From CAYZZA01 sp964482685 (lineage in GTDB: Bacteria > Bacillota > Bacilli > Lactobacillales > Carnobacteriaceae_A), in the NCBI GenBank assembly GCA_964482685.1, contig CAYZZA010000068.1, positions 1 through 5,859 on the forward strand: a stretch of DNA of 5,859 bases, read 5' to 3'. Shown here piece by piece: positions 1 to 5,590 of this stretch; position 1 is the stretch's first letter, and every line of letters starts with the position of its first letter. The notes under the pieces were generated by a model. The model was given only the letters and a program-made list of their open reading frames with translations, did no database searches and was not told where the DNA came from. Both the position numbers and the translations under genes were made by a program.

Positions 1-157
1 CGCAGTTCGCACACCGATGAGGTGTGTAGGACAAGATGCCGTAGAAAACTTTAGACAAACGACCATTGATTCTTTTTTCTTCGCACCGAAAATCTGGGAA
101 TGTGATGTTTTTATCTTTTAAATCAAGCATGGTTCGCATATAATGAGAGTGAGACAT
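1..157 (-). CDS. ISL3-family transposase, N-terminal fragment cut by the window edge
   Basis: The minus strand from 157 reads 52 codons without a stop to the window edge, beginning MSHSHYMRTMLDLKDKNITF. This matches the typical start of ISL3-family transposases: a short N-terminal helix, a 'L.IKDKNI.F' stretch, then a '..G.L.YTP..C..C' stretch that opens a zinc-binding domain. The start of that domain is visible as C49-x-x-C52 at the very edge. The rest, including the DDE catalytic core, lies outside the window. The start ATG (157-155) is preceded by AAAGGAG at 171-165 with a 7-base spacer, which fixes the start well. Full-length members are usually a little over 400 residues, so about one eighth is visible. 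Whether the gene is intact cannot be judged from this window. The family call rests on my recognition of the N-terminus and not on a search. Confidence 0.8.
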   Translation of the reverse strand, partial: MSHSHYMRTMLDLKDKNITFPDFRCEEKRINGRLSKVFYGILSYTPHRCANC

Positions 158-285
158 GTGCGTGCTCCTTTCAGAATGTGGTTTCGTCACTATCATTCTA
201 TCGGAACATCTCACATGTTTCTATTTTTTTGTATAAAAATAGGCATCAGTGATTTTTAGTCACCAACACCAAATATTGTAGAGCC
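1..285 (-). mobile_element. ISL3-family insertion sequence, transposase-start end (partial)
   Basis: The left edge of the window lies inside an insertion sequence whose transposase reads leftwards out of the window. The outer boundary is inferred at 285, where the minus strand begins GGCTCTACAATATTTGG. A GG-started terminal inverted repeat rich in T/G is the usual form for ISL3-family ends, but the other end is outside the window, so the repeat cannot be confirmed. About 128 bases separate this boundary from the transposase start; they contain a short GTGA/TCAC dyad (251-263) and no gene. ISL3 elements usually make an 8-bp target duplication, which would be 286-293 here. The element stops 20 bases short of the prepilin peptidase stop codon, so it did not cut that gene. 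Confidence 0.7.
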
Positions 286-305
286 AGAGATTGGCGCTAT
301 TTGTT

Positions 306-1010
306 TTATGGAAAAAATATTGTATGTATGATTATTACCCACGTGCCAGCAAATAAAAATGGACCAAAAGGTACAACAAAAGTACGCGTTGGTTTGATTT
401 TAGAAAACATAAAATAAATACTGCTGTAGAAAAGGGCGAATGTGCACGCGATGAATATAGCCAAGAGACTTTTATGGTATCCGAAAACAAAGCCAATTAA
501 ACCAGCTAGTTTCACATCCCCACCTCCTAGACTTTGTGGCGCTAAGTAAAACAAAAGAGAGAGTAGAGCAAATAAGAAAAGACCACTGAGTGTATAAAAA
601 GAAAAAAGAACAGGATTCACTATAGAGTGATAGATGAAAAAAATACAAACGAAAGTCCCAATGATTGTATTTGGCAGCAAATAATATAGACAATCTGTCG
701 TGGTGAGAAGGATTGTGCAGATACTCCACACAATCAAAAAGAATCCAAGGGATTCTTTTTGGGTAAATACCAAAAATGAAAATTGCAGCAAACTGGTAAA
801 AAGCAAGCTACCTACTAGAGGTGTATGTTTGTAAAGAAATTTTTTTTTGACAGGTTTAGCTGAATCGGAACTCAAAACACCAGATTCACTTGACTCCAAA
901 AGGGTAAATGGCAAGTTCGTTCCTAGATATACTTTTTTAGGATACCAGTAGCCTATATACATAAGGAGGCATGTAAGAAAAAATAAACACAAGAAAGAGA
1001 AAAATGGCAT
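306..1010 (-). CDS. comC: prepilin peptidase, A24 aspartyl protease family (ComC/PilD-like); N-terminal domain probably decayed
   Basis: Prepilin peptidases are polytopic membrane enzymes that cleave the leader of type IV pilin-like proteins; in Gram-positives ComC processes the competence pseudopilins (ComGC and relatives). The 234-residue product has the length expected for ComC. Both catalytic aspartates are present in their motifs: D106 in TTTDCLYYLLPN and D165 in SLGGGDVKLAG. A conserved-looking PFGPFLFAG follows near the C-terminus, and the chain is mostly hydrophobic segments. The N-terminal half is odd. Active full-length enzymes carry two CxxC pairs there, and none exists in this frame (residues 25-61 resemble no family motif), while matching pieces occur in other frames (see findings). 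The start at 1010 is chosen because AAAGGAG (1026-1020) sits 9 bases upstream. An in-frame ATG at 1115 would add 35 residues but has no ribosome binding site. It is either a pseudogene or a peptidase-only variant. The symbol is tentative. Confidence 0.75.
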   Translation of the reverse strand: MPFFSFLCLFFLTCLLMYIGYWYPKKVYLGTNLPFTLLESSESGVLSSDSAKPVKKKFLYKHTPLVGSLLFTSLLQFSFLVFTQKESLGFFLIVWSICTILLTTTDCLYYLLPNTIIGTFVCIFFIYHSIVNPVLFSFYTLSGLFLFALLSLLFYLAPQSLGGGDVKLAGLIGFVFGYHKSLLAIFIACTFALFYSSIYFMFSKIKPTRTFVVPFGPFLFAGTWVIIIHTIFFP

Positions 1011-1019
1011 ATTCAAAAG

Positions 1020-1026
1020 CTCCTTT
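1020..1026 (-). promoter_or_regulatory. ribosome binding site deciding the start of the prepilin peptidase gene
   Basis: The minus strand reads AAAGGAG followed by a 9-base spacer and then ATG at 1010-1008. This supports the shorter 234-residue reading over an upstream in-frame ATG at 1115, before which no Shine-Dalgarno-like sequence is seen. Confidence 0.75.
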
Positions 1027-1092
1027 ATACGTGAAGTTGGGTATGTTGGTACATTACGCAAGCCGATCAAAAGAATACGAAATAAGTAATAA

Positions 1093-1098
1093 ATTATA
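1093..1098 (-). promoter_or_regulatory. possible -10 element for the prepilin peptidase gene
   Basis: The minus strand carries a perfect TATAAT about 80 bases before the gene start and downstream of the terminator of the neighbouring gene, where a promoter would be expected. No good -35 hexamer lies 16-18 bases upstream (the sequence there is close to ACGCAC) and there is no TGn extension. The call is weak. No clear match to the ComX box TACGAATA precedes this gene. Confidence 0.25.
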
Positions 1099-1194
1099 CA
1101 AAAAATAGGCAACATGTGCGTGTCTGAGCGAAGAGGTAGACTTTATAAAATAAATAGAATGACCAAAGAATCGCTGTATACCTCTTGAGACAAC

Positions 1195-1228
1195 AAAAAA
1201 ACCAAAGCACGTGTCTTTGCTTTGGTTT
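1195..1228 (-). terminator. Rho-independent terminator of the VTT membrane protein gene
   Basis: A perfect 11-bp inverted repeat (1199-1209 pairing with 1218-1228, AAACCAAAGCA and its complement) encloses an 8-base loop. On the minus strand the stem runs into seven T residues and then GTTG, which gives the terminator polarity leftwards. It lies about 85 bases beyond the stop codon of the membrane protein gene and before the prepilin peptidase gene, so the two genes are probably separate transcripts. The remainder of 1011-1311 holds no gene. A small hairpin with a GAAA loop (1262-1277) lies within the 3' untranslated part. Confidence 0.85.
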
Positions 1229-1311
1229 AAAAATGTGTCTATGTCTTCTCTGTTGTTGGGGCAAACAGAAATGTTTGAGCGGTTCAACGCGGATTGCGCT
1301 AGCTGTTTTCT

Positions 1312-1992
1312 TTATTCGACTTCTACTTTCTTTTTCTTGTGTCTCATGAATAAGAACAACAAAATCCCAATTACAGCAGCTGTAGAAAAAATAGCAGCAG
1401 CCGATAAATGTTGTCCTTGGAAAAACACTTGTCCACCAAGTGCATACAGGACGGAGGTTGGAACTACTCCAATAATAATTACCCAATACACTTCGCTCCA
1501 TTCAAACTGGAAGGAGTGAACAGCCAAATTGATCAGTGAAACCGGAACGAATGGAATCATATAGAGAATCATCATTTGAAAACGAGGGTATTTCACTTTG
1601 GTTAAAAAGCGTGTCCATTTATTCGCTTGAATGGAATCTCCTGAAATATTAAGCTTTTGAAACATAAGAATAGACATAAAGTTTCCAGAAGCATTTGCGA
1701 TAACGTTAATAATGCTTCCAAAGAAAGGACCGTATGCAATTCCTGTAAAAATGCCTACTACAGAAGTGGGCATGCCGGGTACTAAAGACATGGCAACAGT
1801 GAGGCCGATAAGTAAAAGAGCTGTCTCCACACCATGAGAGCGGACTGCTCGCAGCAACAATTCCTTGTTGTAAGCAGGTTTGAGCAGCATGCTAAACACA
1901 ATCTCATAATCCTTAAATACTTGGTACCCAATAAAGAGAATGAGCAAAATGCTTACAAGTATAAAAAGAGCTTTTTTTGTTTTTTTCTTCAT
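1312..1992 (-). CDS. VTT-domain (DedA/TVP38/TMEM64-type) integral membrane protein
   Basis: The 226-residue product opens with a lysine-rich cytoplasmic tail (MKKKTKK), a first membrane segment at about 8-24 and a second at about 55-72. The VTT-type core follows: the proline/glycine stretch SLVPGMPTSVVG (69-80), the segment GIAYGPFFGSIINVIANASG (84-103), and MIPFVPVSLINLAVH (145-159), where prolines and an asparagine lie in a half-membrane helix. The last membrane segments are at about 168-187 and 197-216, and the chain ends in a charged KKKK tail. Members of this superfamily act in lipid scrambling or flipping and envelope maintenance; the substrate of this one cannot be told. The start is placed at ATG 1992 because AAGGTG (2004-1999) lies 6 bases before it. 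An in-frame GTG at 2001 falls inside that site. The gene appears monocistronic, with its own promoter and terminator. Confidence 0.8.
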   Translation of the reverse strand: MKKKTKKALFILVSILLILFIGYQVFKDYEIVFSMLLKPAYNKELLLRAVRSHGVETALLLIGLTVAMSLVPGMPTSVVGIFTGIAYGPFFGSIINVIANASGNFMSILMFQKLNISGDSIQANKWTRFLTKVKYPRFQMMILYMIPFVPVSLINLAVHSFQFEWSEVYWVIIIGVVPTSVLYALGGQVFFQGQHLSAAAIFSTAAVIGILLFLFMRHKKKKVEVE

Positions 1993-2022
1993 TATTCTCA
2001 CCTTATTCGTTAGATGCTAATA

Positions 2023-2051
2023 TTTATACTATGGTGTACTATATCAGACAA
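2023..2051 (-). promoter_or_regulatory. sigma-A type promoter of the VTT membrane protein gene
   Basis: On the minus strand TTGTCT (2051-2046) and TATAAA (2028-2023) are separated by exactly 17 bases. Transcription would start near 2016, giving a leader of about 25 bases before ATG 1992 that includes the AAGGTG ribosome binding site. It diverges from the rpsL promoter, about 120 bases away. Confidence 0.65.
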
Positions 2052-2169
2052 TTCTATATATTCCTATCCTTCTTTTGTCGTACGAATAAGAAGCCAGGAG
2101 AAAAGTGTCACAGAATGAAACAAGTCAGAGACATAAAAAGATTTTTTTATAAAAAATGTAATTCGGGAG

Positions 2170-2198
2170 TTGACAGATAAAAATACCTGTGTTAAGAT
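2170..2198 (+). promoter_or_regulatory. main promoter of the rpsL-rpsG-fusA operon
   Basis: A perfect -35 TTGACA (2170-2175) is followed after 17 bases by TAAGAT (2193-2198), one mismatch from consensus. The A/T-rich tract upstream could further raise activity, as is usual for ribosomal protein promoters. The start of transcription is expected near 2205, which leaves an untranslated leader of about 185 bases, long for a simple leader. Confidence 0.85.
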
Positions 2199-2220
2199 TC
2201 CTAAGGTGCTTTGTGAATCG

Positions 2221-2246
2221 CTACTTGTACGAACTACTTGTAACAA
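2221..2246 (+). repeat. 13-base tandem direct repeat in the rpsL leader
   Basis: Two adjacent 13-base units (2221-2233 and 2234-2246) both begin CTACTTGTA and differ only at two of the last four positions (CGAA against ACAA). They lie near the 5' end of the predicted rpsL transcript. A second short direct repeat, CTTTGTGA, occurs at 2209-2216 and 2252-2259. Confidence 0.75.
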
Positions 2247-2263
2247 ACAGTCTTTGTGACTGT
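2247..2263 (+). other. perfect hairpin in the rpsL leader
   Basis: ACAGTC (2247-2252) pairs fully with GACTGT (2258-2263) across a TTTGT loop. It follows directly on the tandem repeat and precedes the terminator-like element. No T-run follows it, so it is not itself a terminator. It could be a leader RNA domain or a protein-binding stem. Confidence 0.5.
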
Positions 2264-2281
2264 CGCACAACAGCAGCATAA

Positions 2282-2326
2282 CCCCGTTTAGTGTGAGTAA
2301 ATCAAAGGGGCATCATTTTTTTGCCC
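2282..2326 (+). terminator. terminator-like element with an alternative stem in the rpsL leader (possible attenuator)
   Basis: CCCC (2282-2285) can pair with GGGG (2307-2310). Inside this, TTTA (2287-2290) can pair with TAAA (2298-2301) around a 7-base loop. The stem is followed by CATCA and then seven T residues (2316-2322), the layout of an intrinsic terminator about 65 bases before rpsL. The same G-run can pair downstream instead: GGGCA (2308-2312) is complementary to TGCCC (2322-2326). The two foldings exclude each other, as in an attenuator. The first stem is interrupted and modest in strength, so regulation is an inference. Confidence 0.4.
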
Positions 2327-2388
2327 AAGAAGAACCGCCTGGATGTGTGGTACTATAAAAACAATGAAAAGGGAGGAGGAAACAGAAT

Positions 2389-2799
2389 ATGCCTACAATT
2401 AACCAATTGGTGCGCAAACCTCGTAAATCTAAAGTTACAAAATCAGAATCTCCAGCTTTGAACAAAAGCTATAACAGCCAAAAAAGAGAGATGACTACTG
2501 TCTACTCTCCTCAAAAACGTGGTGTATGTACCCGTGTTGGAACATTAACACCTAAGAAACCGAACTCAGCTTTGCGTAAATACGCACGTGTTCGCTTGTC
2601 AAACATGATCGAGGTAACAGCATACATCCCTGGTGAAGGACACAACTTGCAAGAGCACAGTGTTGTACTTATCCGCGGTGGACGTGTAAAAGACTTACCT
2701 GGTGTTCGTTACCACATCGTTCGTGGAGCACTAGATACAAGTGGTGTAACAGATCGTAAACAAAGTCGTTCGAAATATGGAGCAAAAAAACCTAAATAA
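2389..2799 (+). CDS. rpsL: 30S ribosomal protein S12
   Basis: S12 sits at the decoding centre of the small subunit and helps monitor codon-anticodon pairing. The 136-residue protein is the long Gram-positive form, with roughly a dozen extra residues in the N-terminal part compared with the 124-residue E. coli protein. The hallmark segments are all present: PQKRGVC (41-47), TPKKPNSALRK (54-64), GHNLQEHSVVL (84-94) and GGRVKDLPGVRYH (97-109). The lysines whose changes give streptomycin resistance (K56 and K101 here, equivalent to K42/43 and K87/88 of E. coli) are the wild-type residue, so the usual resistance mutations are absent. GGGAGGAGG (2371-2379) lies 9 bases before the start. It is the first gene of the str operon, 30 bases before rpsG. 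Confidence 0.98.
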   Translation: MPTINQLVRKPRKSKVTKSESPALNKSYNSQKREMTTVYSPQKRGVCTRVGTLTPKKPNSALRKYARVRLSNMIEVTAYIPGEGHNLQEHSVVLIRGGRVKDLPGVRYHIVRGALDTSGVTDRKQSRSKYGAKKPK

Positions 2800-2829
2800 A
2801 AACTAGTAACCGAGAAAGGGGGACTTTAG

Positions 2830-3300
2830 ATGCCACGTAAAGGTCCAGTCGCAAAACGCGATGTACTGCCTGACCCAATTTACAATTCTAAATTGGTCAC
2901 TCGTACAATCAACCGTCTAATGGTAGATGGTAAACGAGGAAAAGCAGCTACAATCTTATATAACGCATTAGAACAAATTAAGGAACAAACCGAAAACGAC
3001 CCAATGGAAGTTTTCGAAGAAGCTTTAAAAAACATCATGCCTGTTCTTGAAGTAAAAGCACGTCGTGTAGGAGGTTCCAACTACCAAGTTCCGGTGGAAG
3101 TCCGTCCTGAAAGACGTACAGCACTTGCACTTCGTTGGTTGGTAAACTACTCACGTCTTCGCGGAGAATCCACAATGGAAGCTCGTCTAGCTAAAGAAAT
3201 CATGGACGCAGCAAACAACACAGGATCCGCCGTAAGAAAACGCGAGGAAGTACACAAAACCGCTGAAGCGAACAAAGCGTTTGCACATTACCGCTGGTAA
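2830..3300 (+). CDS. rpsG: 30S ribosomal protein S7
   Basis: S7 nucleates assembly of the head of the 30S subunit by binding the 3' domain of 16S rRNA and lies close to the tRNA exit site. The 156-residue protein has the standard bacterial length. It starts MPRKGPVAKRDVLPDPIYNS and contains the RNA-contacting hairpin region around VKARRVGGSNYQVPVEV (75-91), the RPERRTALALRWLV helix (92-105), and a KREEVHKTAEANKAFAHYRW end. The sequence AAAGGGGGA ends 7 bases before the ATG. It lies between rpsL (30-base gap) and fusA (51-base gap) with no terminator on either side, so it is cotranscribed. In E. coli S7 represses its own operon translationally through the rpsL-rpsG gap. The gap here is short and shows no obvious comparable structure. 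Confidence 0.98.
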   Translation: MPRKGPVAKRDVLPDPIYNSKLVTRTINRLMVDGKRGKAATILYNALEQIKEQTENDPMEVFEEALKNIMPVLEVKARRVGGSNYQVPVEVRPERRTALALRWLVNYSRLRGESTMEARLAKEIMDAANNTGSAVRKREEVHKTAEANKAFAHYRW

Positions 3301-3351
3301 GATTCACGCAAAGCGAATGACAAATACAGAAAAGAGAGGTGCATACGATTC

Positions 3352-5445
3352 ATGACCGAGAGAAAATTTCCTTTGGACAAAACACGTAACATTGGGATCA
3401 TGGCTCATATTGACGCTGGTAAGACAACGACAACTGAGCGTATCCTATATTACACGGGTCGAATCCATAAACTTGGTGAAACACATGAAGGTGCTTCACA
3501 AATGGACTGGATGGCACAAGAACAAGAGCGTGGAATCACCATCACATCTGCTGCTACAACTGCAGAGTGGGAAGGACACCGCGTAAACATTATTGATACC
3601 CCAGGTCACGTTGACTTTACTGTTGAAGTGGAACGTTCATTACGTGTCTTAGACGGTGCAGTAACGGTTCTTGATGCTCAGTCTGGTGTAGAGCCTCAGA
3701 CAGAAACTGTTTGGCGTCAAGCTACAACGTATCACGTACCAAGAATTGTATTCATAAACAAAATGGATAAAGTCGGAGCCGACTTCCTTTATGCGAAAGA
3801 TACAATGGTTAAACGTCTGGAAGCAAATGCACATCCAGTTCAGTTGCCAATTGGTGCAGAAGACAACTTCACAGGAATCATTGACTTGATTAAAATGAAG
3901 GCGTTTATATACGGAGACGATTTAGGATCTGATATTCGTGAAGAAGAAATCCCAGCTGACTACATGGAACTCGCAGAAACATGGCGCGCAAACCTTGTTG
4001 AAGCAGTTGCAGAGTTGGATGAAGATCTCATGATGAAATATCTTGAGGGAGAAGAAATTTCCCAATCCGAATTGAAAGCAGCTATTCGTCAAGCAACATT
4101 AGATATTCAATTCTATCCAGTAGTATGTGGTTCAGCCTTTAAAAACAAAGGTGTTCAACTTCTATTGGATGCAGTTATTGACTACCTCCCATCACCACTT
4201 GATGTTCCTCCAATTGAAGGACACAGTGTTGACAACCCTGAGGAAGTTATTTTGCACCACGCAGACGACAGCGAACCCTTTGCATCACTAGCATTTAAAG
4301 TTATGACAGACCCATTTGTAGGACGTTTGACGTTCTTCCGTGTGTACTCAGGTACATTAGAGTCTGGTTCTTACGTATTAAATGCTTCTAAAAACAGTCG
4401 TGAACGTGTTGGTCGTATCCTTCAAATGCACGCAAACTCCCGTGAAGAAATTCAAAAAGTCTACTCAGGAGACATTGCAGCGGCTGTTGGATTGAAAAAC
4501 ACCACTACTGGTGACACTCTTTGTGCAACAGATAGCCCAGTTATCTTGGAATCCATGGATTTCCCAGAACCCGTTATCCAAGTTGCGATTGAGCCAAAAA
4601 CAAAAGCTGACCAAGACAAAATGTCTACAGCTCTTCAAAAACTATCTGAAGAAGACCCAACGTTCCGTGCTGAAACCGATCGCGAAACAGGTGAGGTAAT
4701 CATCGCAGGTATGGGAGAACTCCACCTAGATGTTATCGTTGACCGTATGAAACGCGAATTTAAAGTAGAAGCCAACGTTGGAGCTCCTCAAGTATCCTAC
4801 CGTGAGACTTTCACAAAAGCTGTAGAGGCTGAAGGGAAGTTCATTCGTCAATCTGGTGGTAAAGGTCAATACGGTCACGTATGGATCGAATTCTCTCCAA
4901 GTGAAGAAGGTTCCGGATACGAATTTGAAGATAAAGTCGTTGGAGGGACTGTTCCACGTGAATATATCCCTGCAGTTGACGCTGGATTAAAAGCAGCCAT
5001 GCAAAACGGTGTACTTGCTGGATACCCATTAGTGGATATCAAAGCTAAATTGTATGACGGTTCCTACCATGATGTAGACTCAAATGAGATGGCCTTTAAA
5101 ATTGCCGCTTCTATGGCGTTGAAAAACGCAGCTAAAAAAGCTGGAGCAGTTATTTTAGAGCCAATCATGGCAGTAGACGTGACAATCCCTGAGGAATACC
5201 TCGGAGATATCATGGGTCACATCGCAGCCCGTCGTGGAAACATTGAAGGTAGCGAAGTGCGTGGAAATACAACCATCGTTAAAGGAATGGTACCATTGTC
5301 TGAAATGTTTGGATATGCAACATCGTTGCGTTCTTCAACTCAAGGACGTGGAACATTTGCTATGACATTCGATCACTACCAAGCTGTACCAAAGAGTGTC
5401 GGCGAAGAAATCATCAAGAAAAATGGTGGCACAGTAGAAGAGTAG
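3352..5445 (+). CDS. fusA: translation elongation factor G (EF-G)
   Basis: EF-G is the cytoplasmic GTPase that drives translocation of tRNAs and mRNA through the ribosome and helps ribosome recycling. The 697-residue product is full length. GTPase motifs are intact: AHIDAGKTT (18-26), ERGITI (59-64), DTPGH (82-86, with catalytic H86), NKMD (136-139) and GSAFK (260-264). Domain III holds the GMGELHLDV strand (453-461), and domain IV holds GGKGQYGHVW (502-511) and the tip loop around H573. Domain V follows from about residue 600 (VILEPIMAVDVTIPEEYLG). The H573 position coincides with Thermus numbering, which supports the fusA paralogue over a tetracycline-resistance or EF-G2 type protein. The start ATG at 3352 is preceded by AGAGAGGTG about 11 bases away. 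It is the last gene of the rpsL transcript, and no terminator follows before tuf. Confidence 0.98.
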   Translation: MTERKFPLDKTRNIGIMAHIDAGKTTTTERILYYTGRIHKLGETHEGASQMDWMAQEQERGITITSAATTAEWEGHRVNIIDTPGHVDFTVEVERSLRVLDGAVTVLDAQSGVEPQTETVWRQATTYHVPRIVFINKMDKVGADFLYAKDTMVKRLEANAHPVQLPIGAEDNFTGIIDLIKMKAFIYGDDLGSDIREEEIPADYMELAETWRANLVEAVAELDEDLMMKYLEGEEISQSELKAAIRQATLDIQFYPVVCGSAFKNKGVQLLLDAVIDYLPSPLDVPPIEGHSVDNPEEVILHHADDSEPFASLAFKVMTDPFVGRLTFFRVYSGTLESGSYVLNASKNSRERVGRILQMHANSREEIQKVYSGDIAAAVGLKNTTTGDTLCATDSPVILESMDFPEPVIQVAIEPKTKADQDKMSTALQKLSEEDPTFRAETDRETGEVIIAGMGELHLDVIVDRMKREFKVEANVGAPQVSYRETFTKAVEAEGKFIRQSGGKGQYGHVWIEFSPSEEGSGYEFEDKVVGGTVPREYIPAVDAGLKAAMQNGVLAGYPLVDIKAKLYDGSYHDVDSNEMAFKIAASMALKNAAKKAGAVILEPIMAVDVTIPEEYLGDIMGHIAARRGNIEGSEVRGNTTIVKGMVPLSEMFGYATSLRSSTQGRGTFAMTFDHYQAVPKSVGEEIIKKNGGTVEE

Positions 5446-5486
5446 TCTCCTTCTAAAAGTCAAAACAGACTGAAAGTTTAAAAGCA

Positions 5487-5515
5487 TTGATTTTCTTGAA
5501 GAGAATCGATACAAT
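5487..5515 (+). promoter_or_regulatory. tuf promoter, with an inverted repeat across it
   Basis: TTGATT (5487-5492) and TACAAT (5510-5515) are spaced by exactly 17 bases, giving a strong sigma-A promoter in the fusA-tuf gap. Transcription would start near 5522. An 11-bp inverted repeat (5486-5496 with 5500-5510, one T-G pair on each side of the GATT core) covers the -35, the spacer and the first base of the -10. The promoter allows tuf to be expressed above the upstream operon, with readthrough from fusA still possible because no T-tailed terminator is present in 5446-5590. Confidence 0.75.
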
Positions 5516-5528
5516 TCAATCAGAATAC

Positions 5529-5553
5529 CAAGTCTGGTTTAAAACTAGACTTG
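5529..5553 (+). other. stem-loop at the 5' end of the tuf mRNA
   Basis: CAAGTCT (5529-5535) pairs perfectly with AGACTTG (5547-5553), and the stem extends inwards through a G-T pair and GTT/AAC to a three-base loop, about 11 bp in all. It is followed by an A-run, not a T-run, so it is not an intrinsic terminator on either strand. If transcription starts near 5522, this stem lies only a few bases from the 5' end, the place where stem-loops protect Gram-positive mRNAs from 5'-end-dependent decay. Confidence 0.6.
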
Positions 5554-5590
5554 TAAAAAAACAACTCAAAATCGAGGAGGAACATTAACA

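Larger units (their letters stand above)
1993..2388. other. divergent intergenic region between the membrane protein gene and rpsL
   Basis: These 396 bases hold no convincing conventional gene. From left to right they contain the leader and promoter of the leftward gene, a TACGAATA octamer (2081-2088) that forms a 9-bp inverted repeat with 2002-2010, and an A/T tract around 2141-2157 (ATTTTTTATAAAAAAT) just upstream of the rpsL -35, which could act as an UP element. The rpsL promoter and its structured leader follow. Reading frames of 67 and 71 codons cross the region on both strands but have no ribosome binding sites and overlap the promoters. Confidence 0.7.

Noticed and set aside
1070..1090. 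ComX box upstream of the prepilin peptidase gene
   Set aside because: The nearest sequence, AATACGAAATAA, is on the opposite strand and does not match TACGAATA.
1011..1115. 35-residue N-terminal extension of the prepilin peptidase from the ATG at 1115
   Set aside because: No Shine-Dalgarno sequence precedes that ATG, the extension covers the promoter candidate, and a strong site precedes the ATG at 1010, which gives the usual family length.
1094..1501. Open frame of 135 codons on the minus strand
   Set aside because: It lies in another frame of the VTT gene, runs through its terminator, and has a composition unlike a real protein of this region.
1211..1519. Open frame of 102 codons on the plus strand
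   Set aside because: It is antisense to the end of the VTT membrane protein gene, has no ribosome binding site, and begins inside the terminator stem.
1977..2180. Open frame of 67 codons on the plus strand ahead of rpsL
   Set aside because: It overlaps the start of the leftward membrane protein gene and both promoters, has no ribosome binding site and no recognisable motif.
2348..2356. Second rpsL promoter with an extended -10, TGGTACTAT
   Set aside because: No -35-like hexamer lies 16-18 bases upstream, and the transcript would leave only a very short leader. The promoter at 2170-2198 is far better.
5446..5590. Intrinsic terminator between fusA and tuf
   Set aside because: Two stems are present, but neither is followed by a T-run on the plus strand.
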